This document shows, in pieces, positions 43,369 through 52,003 of a stretch of 52,526 nt of DNA; the first letter of the stretch is position 1, and the number at the start of each line of letters is the position of its first letter. A model generated the notes under the pieces. It made no database searches. It saw only the letters and a program-made list of their open reading frames with translations, and was not told the DNA's origin. Source of the DNA: Actinospica durhamensis (GTDB taxonomy: Bacteria; Actinomycetota; Actinomycetes; Streptomycetales; Catenulisporaceae); the NCBI RefSeq assembly GCF_018139695.1, contig NZ_JAGSOG010000027.1:1-52526 (forward strand), given 5' to 3'. The position numbers and the translations under genes were made by a program.

Positions 43369-43824
43369 CTAGGCGTAGTGCCGGTAGAGCGCTTGGGCGA
43401 CGCAGGCCGGCTTGGCCGAGCCGTCGCATTCGACGGTGAAGGCGAGTGCCATCTGCACCCCGCCCTTCACGTCCTCGACGCTCTCGACCCGCCCGAGCAG
43501 GCGGATCTTCGCGCCGACCTTGACCGGGCTGGGGAAGCGGACCTTCTCCAGCCCGTAGTTGATGCTCATCGCCACGCCGCGTACCTCGAGCAGCCGGTTG
43601 AACAGCGGGATGAGCAGCGAGAGGGTGAGGTATCCGTGCGCGATCGGGCCGCCGAACGGGCCGTCGGCCGCGCGCTGAGGGTCGGTGTGGATCCACTGGT
43701 GGTCGTCGGTGGCGTCGGCGAACAGGTTCACCCGCTCCTGCGTGACCGGGATCCAGTCGGTCGCGCCCAGATCGGCTCCGGACAGGTTCCTGAGTTCGTC
43801 GAGGCCGGTCGCGATCAGTGCCAA
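43369..43824 (-). CDS. MaoC-like (R)-specific enoyl-CoA hydratase
   Basis: A 151-residue hot-dog-fold protein of hydratase type. NLFADATDDHQWIHTDPQRA carries the catalytic Asp/His pair of the hydratase-2 motif, followed by GPFGGPIAHGYLTLSL. Expected to hydrate a trans-2-enoyl-CoA to the (R)-3-hydroxyacyl-CoA. A TTG start with GGGAG about 9 bases before it fits the usual length; the frame further upstream overlaps the ligase gene. Fourth gene of the operon. Confidence 0.88.
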   Translation of the reverse strand: MALIATGLDELRNLSGADLGATDWIPVTQERVNLFADATDDHQWIHTDPQRAADGPFGGPIAHGYLTLSLLIPLFNRLLEVRGVAMSINYGLEKVRFPSPVKVGAKIRLLGRVESVEDVKGGVQMALAFTVECDGSAKPACVAQALYRHYA

Positions 43825-43849
43825 GGGAAGTACTCCCGCTTCTCTGTGT

Positions 43850-45382
43850 TCATGGCTTGCCGTGCTGCTCGCGCAACACGGATTTGAGGACCTTGCCCGC
43901 ACCGCTGCGCGGCAGCGCCGTGGCGAAGACCACTGATTTCGGGACCTTGTACTTCGCGAGCTGCTGCGCCGCGAAGCCGATCAGTTCGGCGGCGAGTTCC
44001 TCCGCCTCGGCAGCGCCGCCGAGCCCCTGCGTGCTCCGCGCGACGACGACGGCCCGGCCGACCTCGCCCCAACGCTCGTCCGGCACACCGATCACCGCGC
44101 ACTCGGCGACCGCGGGATGCCGGTAGAAGACCTCTTCGACCTCGGCAGGAGCGATGTTCTCCCCGCCGGAGATGATCAGATCCTTGAGCCGGTCGACGAT
44201 GCGCACGTAGCCGTCCGCGTCGGCGACGGCCAGGTCGCCGGTGCGCAGCCAGCCGTCGTCGCCCAGCGCCTGCGCGGTCTCCTGGGGTCGGCCCCAGTAC
44301 CCGAGCATCACGTTCGGGCCCCGCACCCGCAGCTCCCCCGCGTCCGCTTCCGCGTCTCCGCTGGCGGCTGCGTCCGTGTCCGCGCCCGCACCGACCAGCC
44401 GCACGTCGGTGAAGAAGTGCGGCACCCCGGCGCTGCCGGCCTTGCTCACCGCGTGCTGCGCGTCGAGCAACAGCGTGCCGGGCGACGCCTCGGTCAGGCC
44501 GTAGCCCTGGACGAATCCGAGCCCACGCGCCAGATACCGGTCGATCAGCGTACGCGGAACGGGCGCACCACCACACATCAGCGTACGAATGCTTCCGAGA
44601 TCCGCGTCCGCGAAGCCCGGCGCGTCGGCGAGCCGCTGGTACATCGCGGGCACGCCGAACAGCAGCGTCACTCCGTGGCGGGCGATCAGTTCCAACGCCC
44701 GCTGCTCGTCGAAGGTCTCCTCGAGCACGACCGTGCCGCCCTTGAGCAGCGTGGGCAGGCAGGTCATGCCGAGCGCCGCGGTGTGGAACAGCGGTGCGCT
44801 GACCAGCGTCACCTCGTCGTGCGCGAGATCGGTGTCGACCACCACGTTGATCGCGTTCCAGATCAGGTTGCCGTGACTGAGCACGACCCCCTTCGGCCGT
44901 CCGGTGGTGCCCGAGGTGTAGAGGATCATGCAGGGGTCGTCCAGGCCCACCGGTTCGTCGAACTCTGCTTCGTCGATCACGCTCGCCGCGGCGGGAATCA
45001 GGTGCATCGCATGCTCGACTTCGGCGGCGGCGGCGCGGGCCGCGTCGGCGTAGCCCTCGGTGTATACCAGTACCGCGCTACCGCTGTCTGTCAGACAGTA
45101 AGCGAGCTCGGCCGTAGCCAACCGCGTGTTCAGCGGAACGAGCACCGCGCCGAGCATGCCCGCGGCGAACAGCGTCTCCAGATACGCCGGGTGGTTCGGA
45201 CCCAGGTAGGCGACGCGATCACCACGCCTCAGTCCAGCCGCGTGCAGCTGCGCGGCGCGGCCCAGGGTGCGCGCGTGCAGCTCCCGATAGCCGTGGCGCT
45301 GCTCCCGGTGGATCACGGCGGTGGCCTGCGGACTCTTGCGGGCGCGCCGCGCGGTCCACGAGCCGAGGCCCTGGTTTCGCAT
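43850..45382 (-). CDS. Acyl-CoA ligase (AMP-binding, class I adenylate-forming)
   Basis: A 510-residue ligase. A3 motif YTSGTTGRPKGVVLSHGN, A5 QGYGLTEASP, A7/A8 GWLRTGDLAVADADGYVRIVDR, A10 Lys in SGAGKVLKS. It activates a carboxylic acid with ATP to the acyl-AMP and then the CoA thioester. Substrate not predictable: fatty, aromatic or cyclic acids are possible. AAAGGAG lies 9 bases before the ATG. The insert between motifs A6 and A7 (GAGADTDAAASGDAEADAGE) is a charged Ala/Asp-rich loop not usual in the family. Third gene of the operon. Confidence 0.9.
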   Translation of the reverse strand: MRNQGLGSWTARRARKSPQATAVIHREQRHGYRELHARTLGRAAQLHAAGLRRGDRVAYLGPNHPAYLETLFAAGMLGAVLVPLNTRLATAELAYCLTDSGSAVLVYTEGYADAARAAAAEVEHAMHLIPAAASVIDEAEFDEPVGLDDPCMILYTSGTTGRPKGVVLSHGNLIWNAINVVVDTDLAHDEVTLVSAPLFHTAALGMTCLPTLLKGGTVVLEETFDEQRALELIARHGVTLLFGVPAMYQRLADAPGFADADLGSIRTLMCGGAPVPRTLIDRYLARGLGFVQGYGLTEASPGTLLLDAQHAVSKAGSAGVPHFFTDVRLVGAGADTDAAASGDAEADAGELRVRGPNVMLGYWGRPQETAQALGDDGWLRTGDLAVADADGYVRIVDRLKDLIISGGENIAPAEVEEVFYRHPAVAECAVIGVPDERWGEVGRAVVVARSTQGLGGAAEAEELAAELIGFAAQQLAKYKVPKSVVFATALPRSGAGKVLKSVLREQHGKP

Positions 45383-45447
45383 CGTCGATGGCTCCTTTGC
45401 GCATCGTCGCGGGATCGAAGCTGAGGTCCTGGGACAGGCAGGGGTTC

Positions 45448-46332
45448 CTACAGCCCCAGCAGCCGAGCCGCGTTCCCCTTGAGGATCTTGGGGCGCACCT
45501 CGTCCTTGATCGGCAGCTTGGCGAAGTCTGCCAGCCACCGCTCCGGAGTCAACAGGGGATAGTCGGTGCCGAACAACACCTTGTCTTTCAGCAAGGTATT
45601 GGCGTACTGGACGAGCTGCGGCGGGAAGTACTTCGGCGACCAGCCGCTCAGGTCGATGTGGACCTGCGGCTTGTGCGTCGCCACCGCCAGCGCCTCGTCC
45701 TGCCAGGGGAACGAGGGGTGCGCCAGGATGATCGGCATGCCGGGGAAGTCGGCGGCGACGTCGTCGACGTACATCGGGTTCGAGTACTTCAGCCGGATCC
45801 CGCCGCCGCCCGGCGCGCCGGCGCCGATCCCGGTCTGGCCGGTGTGGAACACGGCGATCGCGCCGCACTCCTCGATCGCCGCGTACAGCGGGTAGGCCGC
45901 GCGGTCGTTGGGGTAGAAGGCCTGGACGTTCGGGTGGAACTTGAAGCCGCGCACCCCGTGCCGCTCCACGAGTTCGCGCACCCGGCGCGCCCCCGCTCGG
46001 CCCTTGGCCGGGTCGATCGAGGCGAAGGGGATGATCGCGTCCGGGTAGCGGCGCGCCGCCTCGGCGATCTCCTCGTTCGGCACGGCCGGGACGCCTGTTG
46101 CGGCCTCGGCGTCCACGGTGAACACCACCGCCGCCATCTTCAGACCGCGGTAGTACGCGCCGATCTCGTCCAAGGTCGGCTTACGGTGTGCGCCGTCCAC
46201 CTTGAAGTACGTGCTCGAAGCCTCCTCCAGTTCGCGCGAGAGCGAGCCGGAGCCCGAGTTCGAGACCTCGGCGTGGGTGTGCATGTCGATCGCAACCAGA
46301 CTATCGAGATCAAGCTCTGTAATTTCTGTCAC
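45448..46332 (-). CDS. Amidohydrolase-2 family TIM-barrel protein
   Basis: A 294-residue metal-dependent enzyme. MHTH near residue 15 gives the first metal ligands; GFKFHPNVQAF, FHTGQTGIG, ILAHPSFPW and the final Asp in FGTDYPLL complete the barrel site. Members include decarboxylases (ACMSD, gamma-resorcylate decarboxylase), lactonases and 2-pyrone hydrolases, so a role in ring opening or decarboxylation is plausible. The GTG start overlaps the SDR stop by four bases (GTGA), showing tight coupling. It was chosen over the longer frame for that reason. Confidence 0.88.
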   Translation of the reverse strand: MTEITELDLDSLVAIDMHTHAEVSNSGSGSLSRELEEASSTYFKVDGAHRKPTLDEIGAYYRGLKMAAVVFTVDAEAATGVPAVPNEEIAEAARRYPDAIIPFASIDPAKGRAGARRVRELVERHGVRGFKFHPNVQAFYPNDRAAYPLYAAIEECGAIAVFHTGQTGIGAGAPGGGGIRLKYSNPMYVDDVAADFPGMPIILAHPSFPWQDEALAVATHKPQVHIDLSGWSPKYFPPQLVQYANTLLKDKVLFGTDYPLLTPERWLADFAKLPIKDEVRPKILKGNAARLLGL

Positions 46333-47249
46333 TGCCCTTCCCCCGGCGCGGGCATCCCGACCGTCTCCGGCGCGCGCCCGAGGGTCGCGGGCCAGGCGGC
46401 GGCGATCGCCTCCGCGCTCCAACCACCGTCGGCGTACTCGACCGCGACCTCCTGCGGGTGCGACCACAGCGCCAGCCTGTCCCCGCCGATCCCGATCGCC
46501 TGGCCGGTCACGCCGGCCGACTCGGCCGAGGCGAGATAGACCACGAGCCCTGCGACGTCCTCGACGGTGCCGAAGCCCTCGCCCTTGCGCAGCTCGTCCG
46601 GCAGCGCCACCCCGTCGCGCTCGAGCGCCTCGACGTGCGGGGCGAAGAACGGGATCGTCCTGGTCATCGCCGTCGCCGCCACTGGGATCAGGGCATTGAC
46701 GGTGATCTCGGCGCGGGCCAGCTCCATCGCCCAGGTGCGCATCATCCCGACGATGCCCGCCTTCGCCGCGGCGTAGTTGGTCTGCCCGAAGTTCCCGCGC
46801 TGCCCGGTCGGCGAGCCGGCCACGATGACCCGCCCGCCCCGGCCCGCGGCCCGCATCGCGACCGCCGCGGCGCGCACGCAGGTGAAGGTGCCGCGCAGGT
46901 GCACGTTGACGACGGTGTCGAAGTCCTCGTCGGACATCTTCCACAGCACTGTGTCGCGCAGCACGCCCGCGTTGGTCACCATCACGTCGATCCCGCCGAA
47001 CTCCGCGACCGCCGCGTGCACCAGTGCATCGGCCGTCTCGCTCGGCCCGACCGGGCCGGCCAACGCCAGCGCCCGGCCGCCGGCCTCGCGCACCAGCTTG
47101 GCCGCGGCCTCGGCCGCCTCGGCGTCCACGTCGTTGACGACCACGGCGGCTCCGTGCGCGGCCAGGGCCCTGGCATAGGCCAGGCCGAGACCCCGGCCCG
47201 CGCCGGTGACCACGGCCGTGCGCCCGGACAGATCGACGGCATGCACCAT
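46329..47249 (-). CDS. SDR family 3-hydroxyacyl-CoA dehydrogenase-like
   Basis: A 306-residue SDR similar to the dehydrogenase part of peroxisomal multifunctional enzyme type 2. TGAGRGLG, TNAGVLRDTVLWKM, catalytic Ser in VAGSPTGQRG, Tyr-Lys in NYAAAKAG. The LRDTVLWKM segment and the length over 300 residues are typical of this (R)-3-hydroxyacyl-CoA group, which fits a MaoC hydratase partner in the operon. GGAGGAAGG precedes the ATG. First gene of the operon. Confidence 0.9.
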   Translation of the reverse strand: MVHAVDLSGRTAVVTGAGRGLGLAYARALAAHGAAVVVNDVDAEAAEAAAKLVREAGGRALALAGPVGPSETADALVHAAVAEFGGIDVMVTNAGVLRDTVLWKMSDEDFDTVVNVHLRGTFTCVRAAAVAMRAAGRGGRVIVAGSPTGQRGNFGQTNYAAAKAGIVGMMRTWAMELARAEITVNALIPVAATAMTRTIPFFAPHVEALERDGVALPDELRKGEGFGTVEDVAGLVVYLASAESAGVTGQAIGIGGDRLALWSHPQEVAVEYADGGWSAEAIAAAWPATLGRAPETVGMPAPGEGQ

Positions 47250-47297
47250 CAGGCACCTTCCTCCCTCGTGCGCCGGGCGGCCCGCCCGGTGCGGAGA

Positions 47298-47326
47298 ACA
47301 TTAGGCAGATTCGCTGCTGCCGTCAA
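47298..47326 (-). promoter_or_regulatory. Promoter of the SDR-amidohydrolase-ligase-MaoC-MFS operon with dyad in the spacer
   Basis: On the minus strand TTGACG (47326-47321), 17-base spacer, TAATGT (47303-47298). An inverted repeat GGCAG-N8-CTGCC (47304-47321) fills the spacer. A repressor there would directly exclude polymerase; PaaX encoded 15 bases away is the obvious candidate. Confidence 0.7.
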
Positions 47327-47340
47327 CGATCGGCCAAATA

Positions 47341-48255
47341 ATGCCGCTGACGAGGCGCTACCCACGTCTCAGGTCGGGTATCGTGACCGCCGTGCAGAGG
47401 AATCCGGAGAGCGACGGCGGCGAACACGGGTCCGAGGACGGCGCGGTCCGCCCCCAGACGCTCATGCTCAACATGCTCGGCCGCTACGTGCTGGGCCGTC
47501 AGGTGGCCGTGTCCGCGGCCAGCGTCATCGAGGTCTTCGCCCGCGTGAACGTGGGCGAGCACGCCGCGCGCTCCACCCTGGCCCGCATGGTCAACCGCGG
47601 CATGCTCACCCGCCAGCGCCACGGCCGCGCCATGTACTTCGGCCTGACCGCCCAGGCCGAGCGGATCCTGCGCGACGGCGAGGACCGGATCTGGCGCCGC
47701 GGCGCGGTCAACCGCGACTGGGACGGGTACTGGACCCTGCTCGGCTTCTCCCTGCCCGAGTCCTGGCAGCGCCAGCGCCACGAGCTGCGCTCCCAGCTGA
47801 CCTGGGCCGGCTTCGGCCCCCTGTTCAACGGCCTGTGGATCGCCCCCGGCAAGCTCGACGTCACCGACCTCGTCGGCAGCCTCGGCCTCGAATCGCACGT
47901 GAAGGCGTTCTACGCGCAGTCCGTGCCCGGCACCGACGCGGCCAAGATGGTCCAGGAGACCTGGGACCTCGACGCCGTCGCCACCCGCTACCGCAGCTTC
48001 CTGACCCGCTGGCACGACCCGGACACTCCCCCACGCCATGGCGACCCGCTCGCCGTCAAACTCCTGCTGGCCTGCGACTGGCTCCAGGTCATCCGCGCCG
48101 ACCCGCGCCTGCCCTCGGCCCACCTGCCCGCCGACTGGCCCGCGGCCGAGGCCGAGGCCCTGTTCGTCCGCGTGGACAAGGATGTGGACGAAGCCGCCCA
48201 CGCCATCGCGCAAGAGATCCTCGACCTGCGTCCGTCGGCGGGCGAGCGGAGTTAG
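47341..48255 (+). CDS. PaaX family transcriptional regulator
   Basis: A 304-residue regulator. The winged-helix part (SVIEVFARVNVGEHAARSTLARMVNRGML, about 59-90) and the PaaX C-terminal domain (WTLLGFSLPESWQRQRHELRSQL; LWIAPG) are clear. In E. coli PaaX represses phenylacetate catabolism and is released by phenylacetyl-CoA. Here it is divergent from an acyl-CoA pathway operon, which suggests that a CoA thioester made by the ligase is the inducer. ATG 47341 has no ribosome site; a GTG at 47383 is an alternative since family similarity begins only near residue 38. Confidence 0.87.
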   Translation: MPLTRRYPRLRSGIVTAVQRNPESDGGEHGSEDGAVRPQTLMLNMLGRYVLGRQVAVSAASVIEVFARVNVGEHAARSTLARMVNRGMLTRQRHGRAMYFGLTAQAERILRDGEDRIWRRGAVNRDWDGYWTLLGFSLPESWQRQRHELRSQLTWAGFGPLFNGLWIAPGKLDVTDLVGSLGLESHVKAFYAQSVPGTDAAKMVQETWDLDAVATRYRSFLTRWHDPDTPPRHGDPLAVKLLLACDWLQVIRADPRLPSAHLPADWPAAEAEALFVRVDKDVDEAAHAIAQEILDLRPSAGERS

Positions 48256-48257
48256 CC

Positions 48258-48277
48258 GCGCCGACTCCCGTCGGCGC
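48258..48277 (+). terminator. Short hairpin after the PaaX gene
   Basis: Perfect 8-bp stem GCGCCGAC / GTCGGCGC with loop TCCC immediately after the stop. No T-tract. Confidence 0.45.
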
Positions 48278-48366
48278 AGAACTTCCGCCCCTGTGACAAT
48301 CGGTCTGTGACGATCAGTCAAGGCGGTCGTAACACCGACACCGCCGACACAGCCAGGAGTCTCGCC

Positions 48367-49305
48367 GTGCCCACAAAGCCCGAACCTGCCGTCCTGCACA
48401 CCGCGCAGGGCGATCTGCACGCCCTGATCCACCACCCCGACGCGGACGCCGCAAGCACTCGTACGGCTTCCGCCGAGGGCCTGCGCCCGGGCATCGTGCT
48501 CGTCGACGGCTCCGGCGACGGCACCGCGGACGGCTGGGGACGGTGGCCGGATGCGATCGCCGCGTGCGGCGCCGTGGTGCTCAGCCACGACAAGCCCGGC
48601 TGCGGCGACTCGCCCGGTGACTGGCGGACGCAGGACTTCGACGATCGCGCCGCCGAGTCGCTCGCGGCACTCGAACTGCTGCGCAAGCAGCCCGGCGTCG
48701 ATCCGGAGCGGGTCGGCCTGCTCGGCATCAGCCAAGGCGGCTGGATCTGCCAGCAGGCGGCGGCGGTCGGCGGCGCCGCGGTCGCCTTCATCGTCACGAT
48801 CTCCGGGCCCGGAGAAACCGCGCTGCAGCAGGAGCGCCACCGCATCGGCGAGGCGCTCGAGCACGACGCCGAGGCCATGGCCTGGGTCGACGAGCGGGCC
48901 AGGCGCCTGGTGGCCGGCGAAGCCCCGGAGCGCATCCTGGCCGACCAGCTCCTGTATGCCGACCGGCCGTGGTTCACCACCGCGACCGAATACGCCTACG
49001 AGACGGCGGACCTGCTCGCGTTCGCCGGCCGGATCGCGCGCTTCGATCCGGCCGAGGTGCTTCCCCGCGTCCACTGCCCGGTCTTCGCCGCGTTCGGCGG
49101 CGCGGACGACATGGTGCCGGTCCACAGCAGCGTCGCCGTCTACGCCCAGCGGCTGCCGCAGGACCCGCGCCACGCCCTCGTCGTCTATTCCCGCGCGGAT
49201 CACAACCTCTTCGTCGAAGCACGCGACGAGCACGTCCCGCTGGCCGGGCAACTCGCCCCGGGATTCTTCCCGATGCTCGCCGACTGGCTGGCCACCGCCA
49301 TCTGA
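48367..49305 (+). CDS. Alpha/beta hydrolase (dienelactone-hydrolase / esterase-like)
   Basis: A 312-residue cytosolic hydrolase. Nucleophile Ser in LLGISQGGW (about 126), Asp in FGGADDMVP (about 250) and His in RADHNLF (about 283) complete the triad. GTG at 48367 is preferred because AGGAG lies 7 bases before it; an earlier GTG adds 20 residues without a ribosome site. It could serve the nearby catabolic operon as a lactonase or esterase, but it is outside the operon. Confidence 0.82.
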   Translation: MPTKPEPAVLHTAQGDLHALIHHPDADAASTRTASAEGLRPGIVLVDGSGDGTADGWGRWPDAIAACGAVVLSHDKPGCGDSPGDWRTQDFDDRAAESLAALELLRKQPGVDPERVGLLGISQGGWICQQAAAVGGAAVAFIVTISGPGETALQQERHRIGEALEHDAEAMAWVDERARRLVAGEAPERILADQLLYADRPWFTTATEYAYETADLLAFAGRIARFDPAEVLPRVHCPVFAAFGGADDMVPVHSSVAVYAQRLPQDPRHALVVYSRADHNLFVEARDEHVPLAGQLAPGFFPMLADWLATAI

Positions 49306-49324
49306 CGACGCCGGCGGAGCTCGA

Positions 49325-50329
49325 TCAGACCTCGATGACGTACCAGGTGCTCGGGTCTTCGAACTGCATCCACATCCGGCCGTCGCGGCACACCGTGCGC
49401 TTCGCCCAAACCCGCGGTCGGCTTCCGTCCGGCAGCAGCAACGGCGACTCGCCGGTCGCCTCGATGGGGCCGCCGTCGGTGTGCGCCAGCGTGACCGTGT
49501 AGTGGCCGGGCGTCTTGGTCCGGCCGCCCGCGCTGGCGACGAAGGCGAGCGTGCCGCCGTCGACCATGATGCCGGTGGCGAAGTCGACGGGCGTGCGGCG
49601 TACGCAACGCACACCCTTCTTGTCGATCTCCACAAGAGGGAACCCGGTGTAGGGGTACGCCCACGTGTACTCGCGTCCGACGTTCAGCACGTAGCAGTCC
49701 ACCCAACTGCGCGGCCCCGACCGGTCGGACAGGGCATACCAGGCCGGTTCCCCGGCCGAGGTCCACCGGATGAGCCCGGGCGTCGACATCGTCGCCCGGT
49801 GCTGCGGCCGAGAGCCATCGGCGAGACGGGCGCGCCTGCCCGGCAGAAGCGCGCAGATCGAAGCCTCGTCGAAGTACCCGATCCAGATGTCGCCCGCGGC
49901 GTCGGTCATCAGGTCTTCGATGCCGTCGCCGGCGTGGAAGGTGCACGTGGTGCCGCCGTCGGCCCCGATCACCCGCGCATTGTGCGGGATCTCGGCCTCC
50001 AACTCCTCGAACGTCCTCGCCGCGGGCCCGGACGGCATCGTGCAGCGTGCGGCGGCCAGAACGAAGCCGTCCCCGAGCGTGTCGATCTTCGGAAAGCGCA
50101 GGTCGAGCCCGTGGATCTCGACCTCGTACCGATCACCGCCATCGATCACGACGGCAGTCGCATCGTAAGGCGCTGTCAAAGGGACTCGCTGCGCGCACGT
50201 CGCATCGGGATCGACGAGCAAGGCGACGATGCGCCCCTGCGCGTCGATGGTGGAAGTCGCGACCTGCCGGCCGGAATAGCGCTCAGGCAGCGCACCCCAG
50301 ACCCGCAGTCCTGCCACGTGCCCGTTCAC
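49325..50329 (-). CDS. Hypothetical protein, probable beta-propeller
   Basis: A 334-residue soluble protein without a family I recognise. It is rich in short beta strands with repeated Gly-Asp/Asp-Gly turns (DAQGRIVALLVDPDA, DAAGDIWIGYFDE, VDGGTLAFVASAGG) as in beta-propellers, and about ten Trp. No signal peptide. The GTG start has no good ribosome site; an in-frame GTG a few codons later is possible. Convergent with the hydrolase. Function unknown. Confidence 0.7.
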   Translation of the reverse strand: MNGHVAGLRVWGALPERYSGRQVATSTIDAQGRIVALLVDPDATCAQRVPLTAPYDATAVVIDGGDRYEVEIHGLDLRFPKIDTLGDGFVLAAARCTMPSGPAARTFEELEAEIPHNARVIGADGGTTCTFHAGDGIEDLMTDAAGDIWIGYFDEASICALLPGRRARLADGSRPQHRATMSTPGLIRWTSAGEPAWYALSDRSGPRSWVDCYVLNVGREYTWAYPYTGFPLVEIDKKGVRCVRRTPVDFATGIMVDGGTLAFVASAGGRTKTPGHYTVTLAHTDGGPIEATGESPLLLPDGSRPRVWAKRTVCRDGRMWMQFEDPSTWYVIEV

Positions 50330-50444
50330 CGGGCGGGATGGATGTCCGTTCCTTCATACATACCGCGATCATCGCGGACCGGCGAGCCCTCCGCAAGCCG
50401 ATAACAGGATGCCGCACACATCGAGGGCTGACTCTCGGGTCACG

Positions 50445-50804
50445 TCAGGCGACCTTGGCGCTGCCCTCCCGATAGACCTTCGCCGAGGTGATCAGTCCGT
50501 CGCGGAGCCGGAAGAACGCCGCGATCGAATACGAGCGCTGCTCCTGTTCGAACAGCAGCGTCTCCGTCATCTGACATGCTGCCCGACAGTCCTGCGCGAC
50601 CAGGTTCTCGACGGCCAGGTTCGGCCGCAGCCCGTCGATCGCCCCTCCGAAGAAACTCCTCAGTTCGCCCAGGCCGCGTACGACCGTTTCGCCGGTGATC
50701 CAGAGCGCGTCCTCAGCGAATCCCGCCATGAGCCTTTCGAGGTCGCCGTCGTTGAACGCCTCGACATGTTCCCGCACTGCCGCAGAAGTCTGATCGTCGG
50801 TCAT
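50445..50804 (-). CDS. SnoaL-like / NTF2-fold protein
   Basis: A 119-residue cone-fold protein: VREHVEAFNDGDLERLMAGFAEDALWI then ETVVRGLGELRSFFGGAI, and a beta sheet ending IAAFFRLRDGLITSAKVYRE. The family spans polyketide cyclases, isomerases and mere ligand-binding proteins. The ATG has GAGGA immediately before it. Divergent from the serine hydrolase with 45 bases between the starts. Confidence 0.85.
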   Translation of the reverse strand: MTDDQTSAAVREHVEAFNDGDLERLMAGFAEDALWITGETVVRGLGELRSFFGGAIDGLRPNLAVENLVAQDCRAACQMTETLLFEQEQRSYSIAAFFRLRDGLITSAKVYREGSAKVA

Positions 50805-50849
50805 TCCTCGAGCCTAGGAGACCACGGCTGCCGCGCATACACTCGGCGC

Positions 50850-51878
50850 ATGCCGGTTGACGCGGAGGCTCTGGAGATCGCTCTCGCTGCTACTGCCGCG
50901 GACCATGGACCTGGCGTATTCGGCCTGGTGACCGAGGGCGGTCAGCCGGTGTTCAGCGGTTCGGCCGGTTCCGCGGACCTCGATGATCCTCGTCCGATCG
51001 AGGCCCGCGACCGTTTCAGGATCGGCAGCGTGACCAAGATGTACACCGCCACCCTCGTGTCGCAGGTGGTGGCCGACGGGCTGCTGGCGTTCGACGACAC
51101 GGTGGAGAAACTCCTGCCCGGCCTCGTGCCCGAAGGCTCCGACATCACCGTCGAAATGCTGCTGCGACTGCGATCAGGGTTACCGGACTACATGGCCGCC
51201 TTGTTCGGGGATTCGCTGACCGACCTGTCCCCGCTGGAGACCTACTGGTCTCCGCGGCATCTGGTGACCGCGGCGCTGGCGTCGAGCGGCCGCCTTCCGC
51301 CGAACCGGCAGTACCGCTACTCCAACACCGACTACATCCTGCTCGGGATGATGGTCGAGCAGGCCACCGGCGAGCGTATCGACGCACAGATGTGGCAGCG
51401 CATCTTCAAGCCGTTGAACCTGGCGGATACGACGCTTCCCACGGTCGACCCGTACCTGCGCGGTCCGCACGCCAGAGGCTACCTGCGCACCTCTCCGAGC
51501 GCCCCCTACACGGAAATCACCTCGATGAGCCCGTCGGAGGGGTGGACTGCCGGCGCGATCGTATCCACTGCCTCAGACATCGCCGCGTTCCTCGACGGGC
51601 TCTTCGGCGGCGCTCTGCTGCCGGACCGGTACCTGGCCCGCATGATCGAACCGACCGAGCAGCTCGATCGGCACCGCAGCCGGGGTCTCGGGGTGGTCCG
51701 TCTCGACTTCGGGACCGGGAACGTGGCCTACGGTCATCACGGCGGCTCACCCGGGTTTACGACATTCGTGGCTCGAACCGAGACAGGACGATGCATCGTG
51801 CTGTGGCAGAACGGTTTGGACCTGCACGACCCGCTGTCCTCGGACACCGCATTCATCCAGGCCGCGCTCCGCGGATGA
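50850..51878 (+). CDS. Serine hydrolase of the class C beta-lactamase / DD-peptidase fold
   Basis: A 342-residue penicillin-binding-protein-like enzyme. Catalytic Ser and Lys in SVTK (about 61-64), Tyr in YSNTDY (the YxN motif, about 155-157) and HHGG (about 301-304) in the place of KTG. No signal peptide is visible, which is unusual for a DD-peptidase and favours an intracellular esterase or amidase. TACACT ends 7 bases before the ATG, the position of a -10 element, so the mRNA may be leaderless. Confidence 0.88.
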   Translation: MPVDAEALEIALAATAADHGPGVFGLVTEGGQPVFSGSAGSADLDDPRPIEARDRFRIGSVTKMYTATLVSQVVADGLLAFDDTVEKLLPGLVPEGSDITVEMLLRLRSGLPDYMAALFGDSLTDLSPLETYWSPRHLVTAALASSGRLPPNRQYRYSNTDYILLGMMVEQATGERIDAQMWQRIFKPLNLADTTLPTVDPYLRGPHARGYLRTSPSAPYTEITSMSPSEGWTAGAIVSTASDIAAFLDGLFGGALLPDRYLARMIEPTEQLDRHRSRGLGVVRLDFGTGNVAYGHHGGSPGFTTFVARTETGRCIVLWQNGLDLHDPLSSDTAFIQAALRG

Positions 51879-52003
51879 CTTATTAGTCCGGCGATCGACC
51901 GCGACCTCTCCGGTGGCCGACAGGCGGCGGTTGCGGGCGCCCGGAACAAACGCCCGGAACAAACCACGTGCTCTGCCATGTCACCGACTGTCACACTGCC
52001 CCG

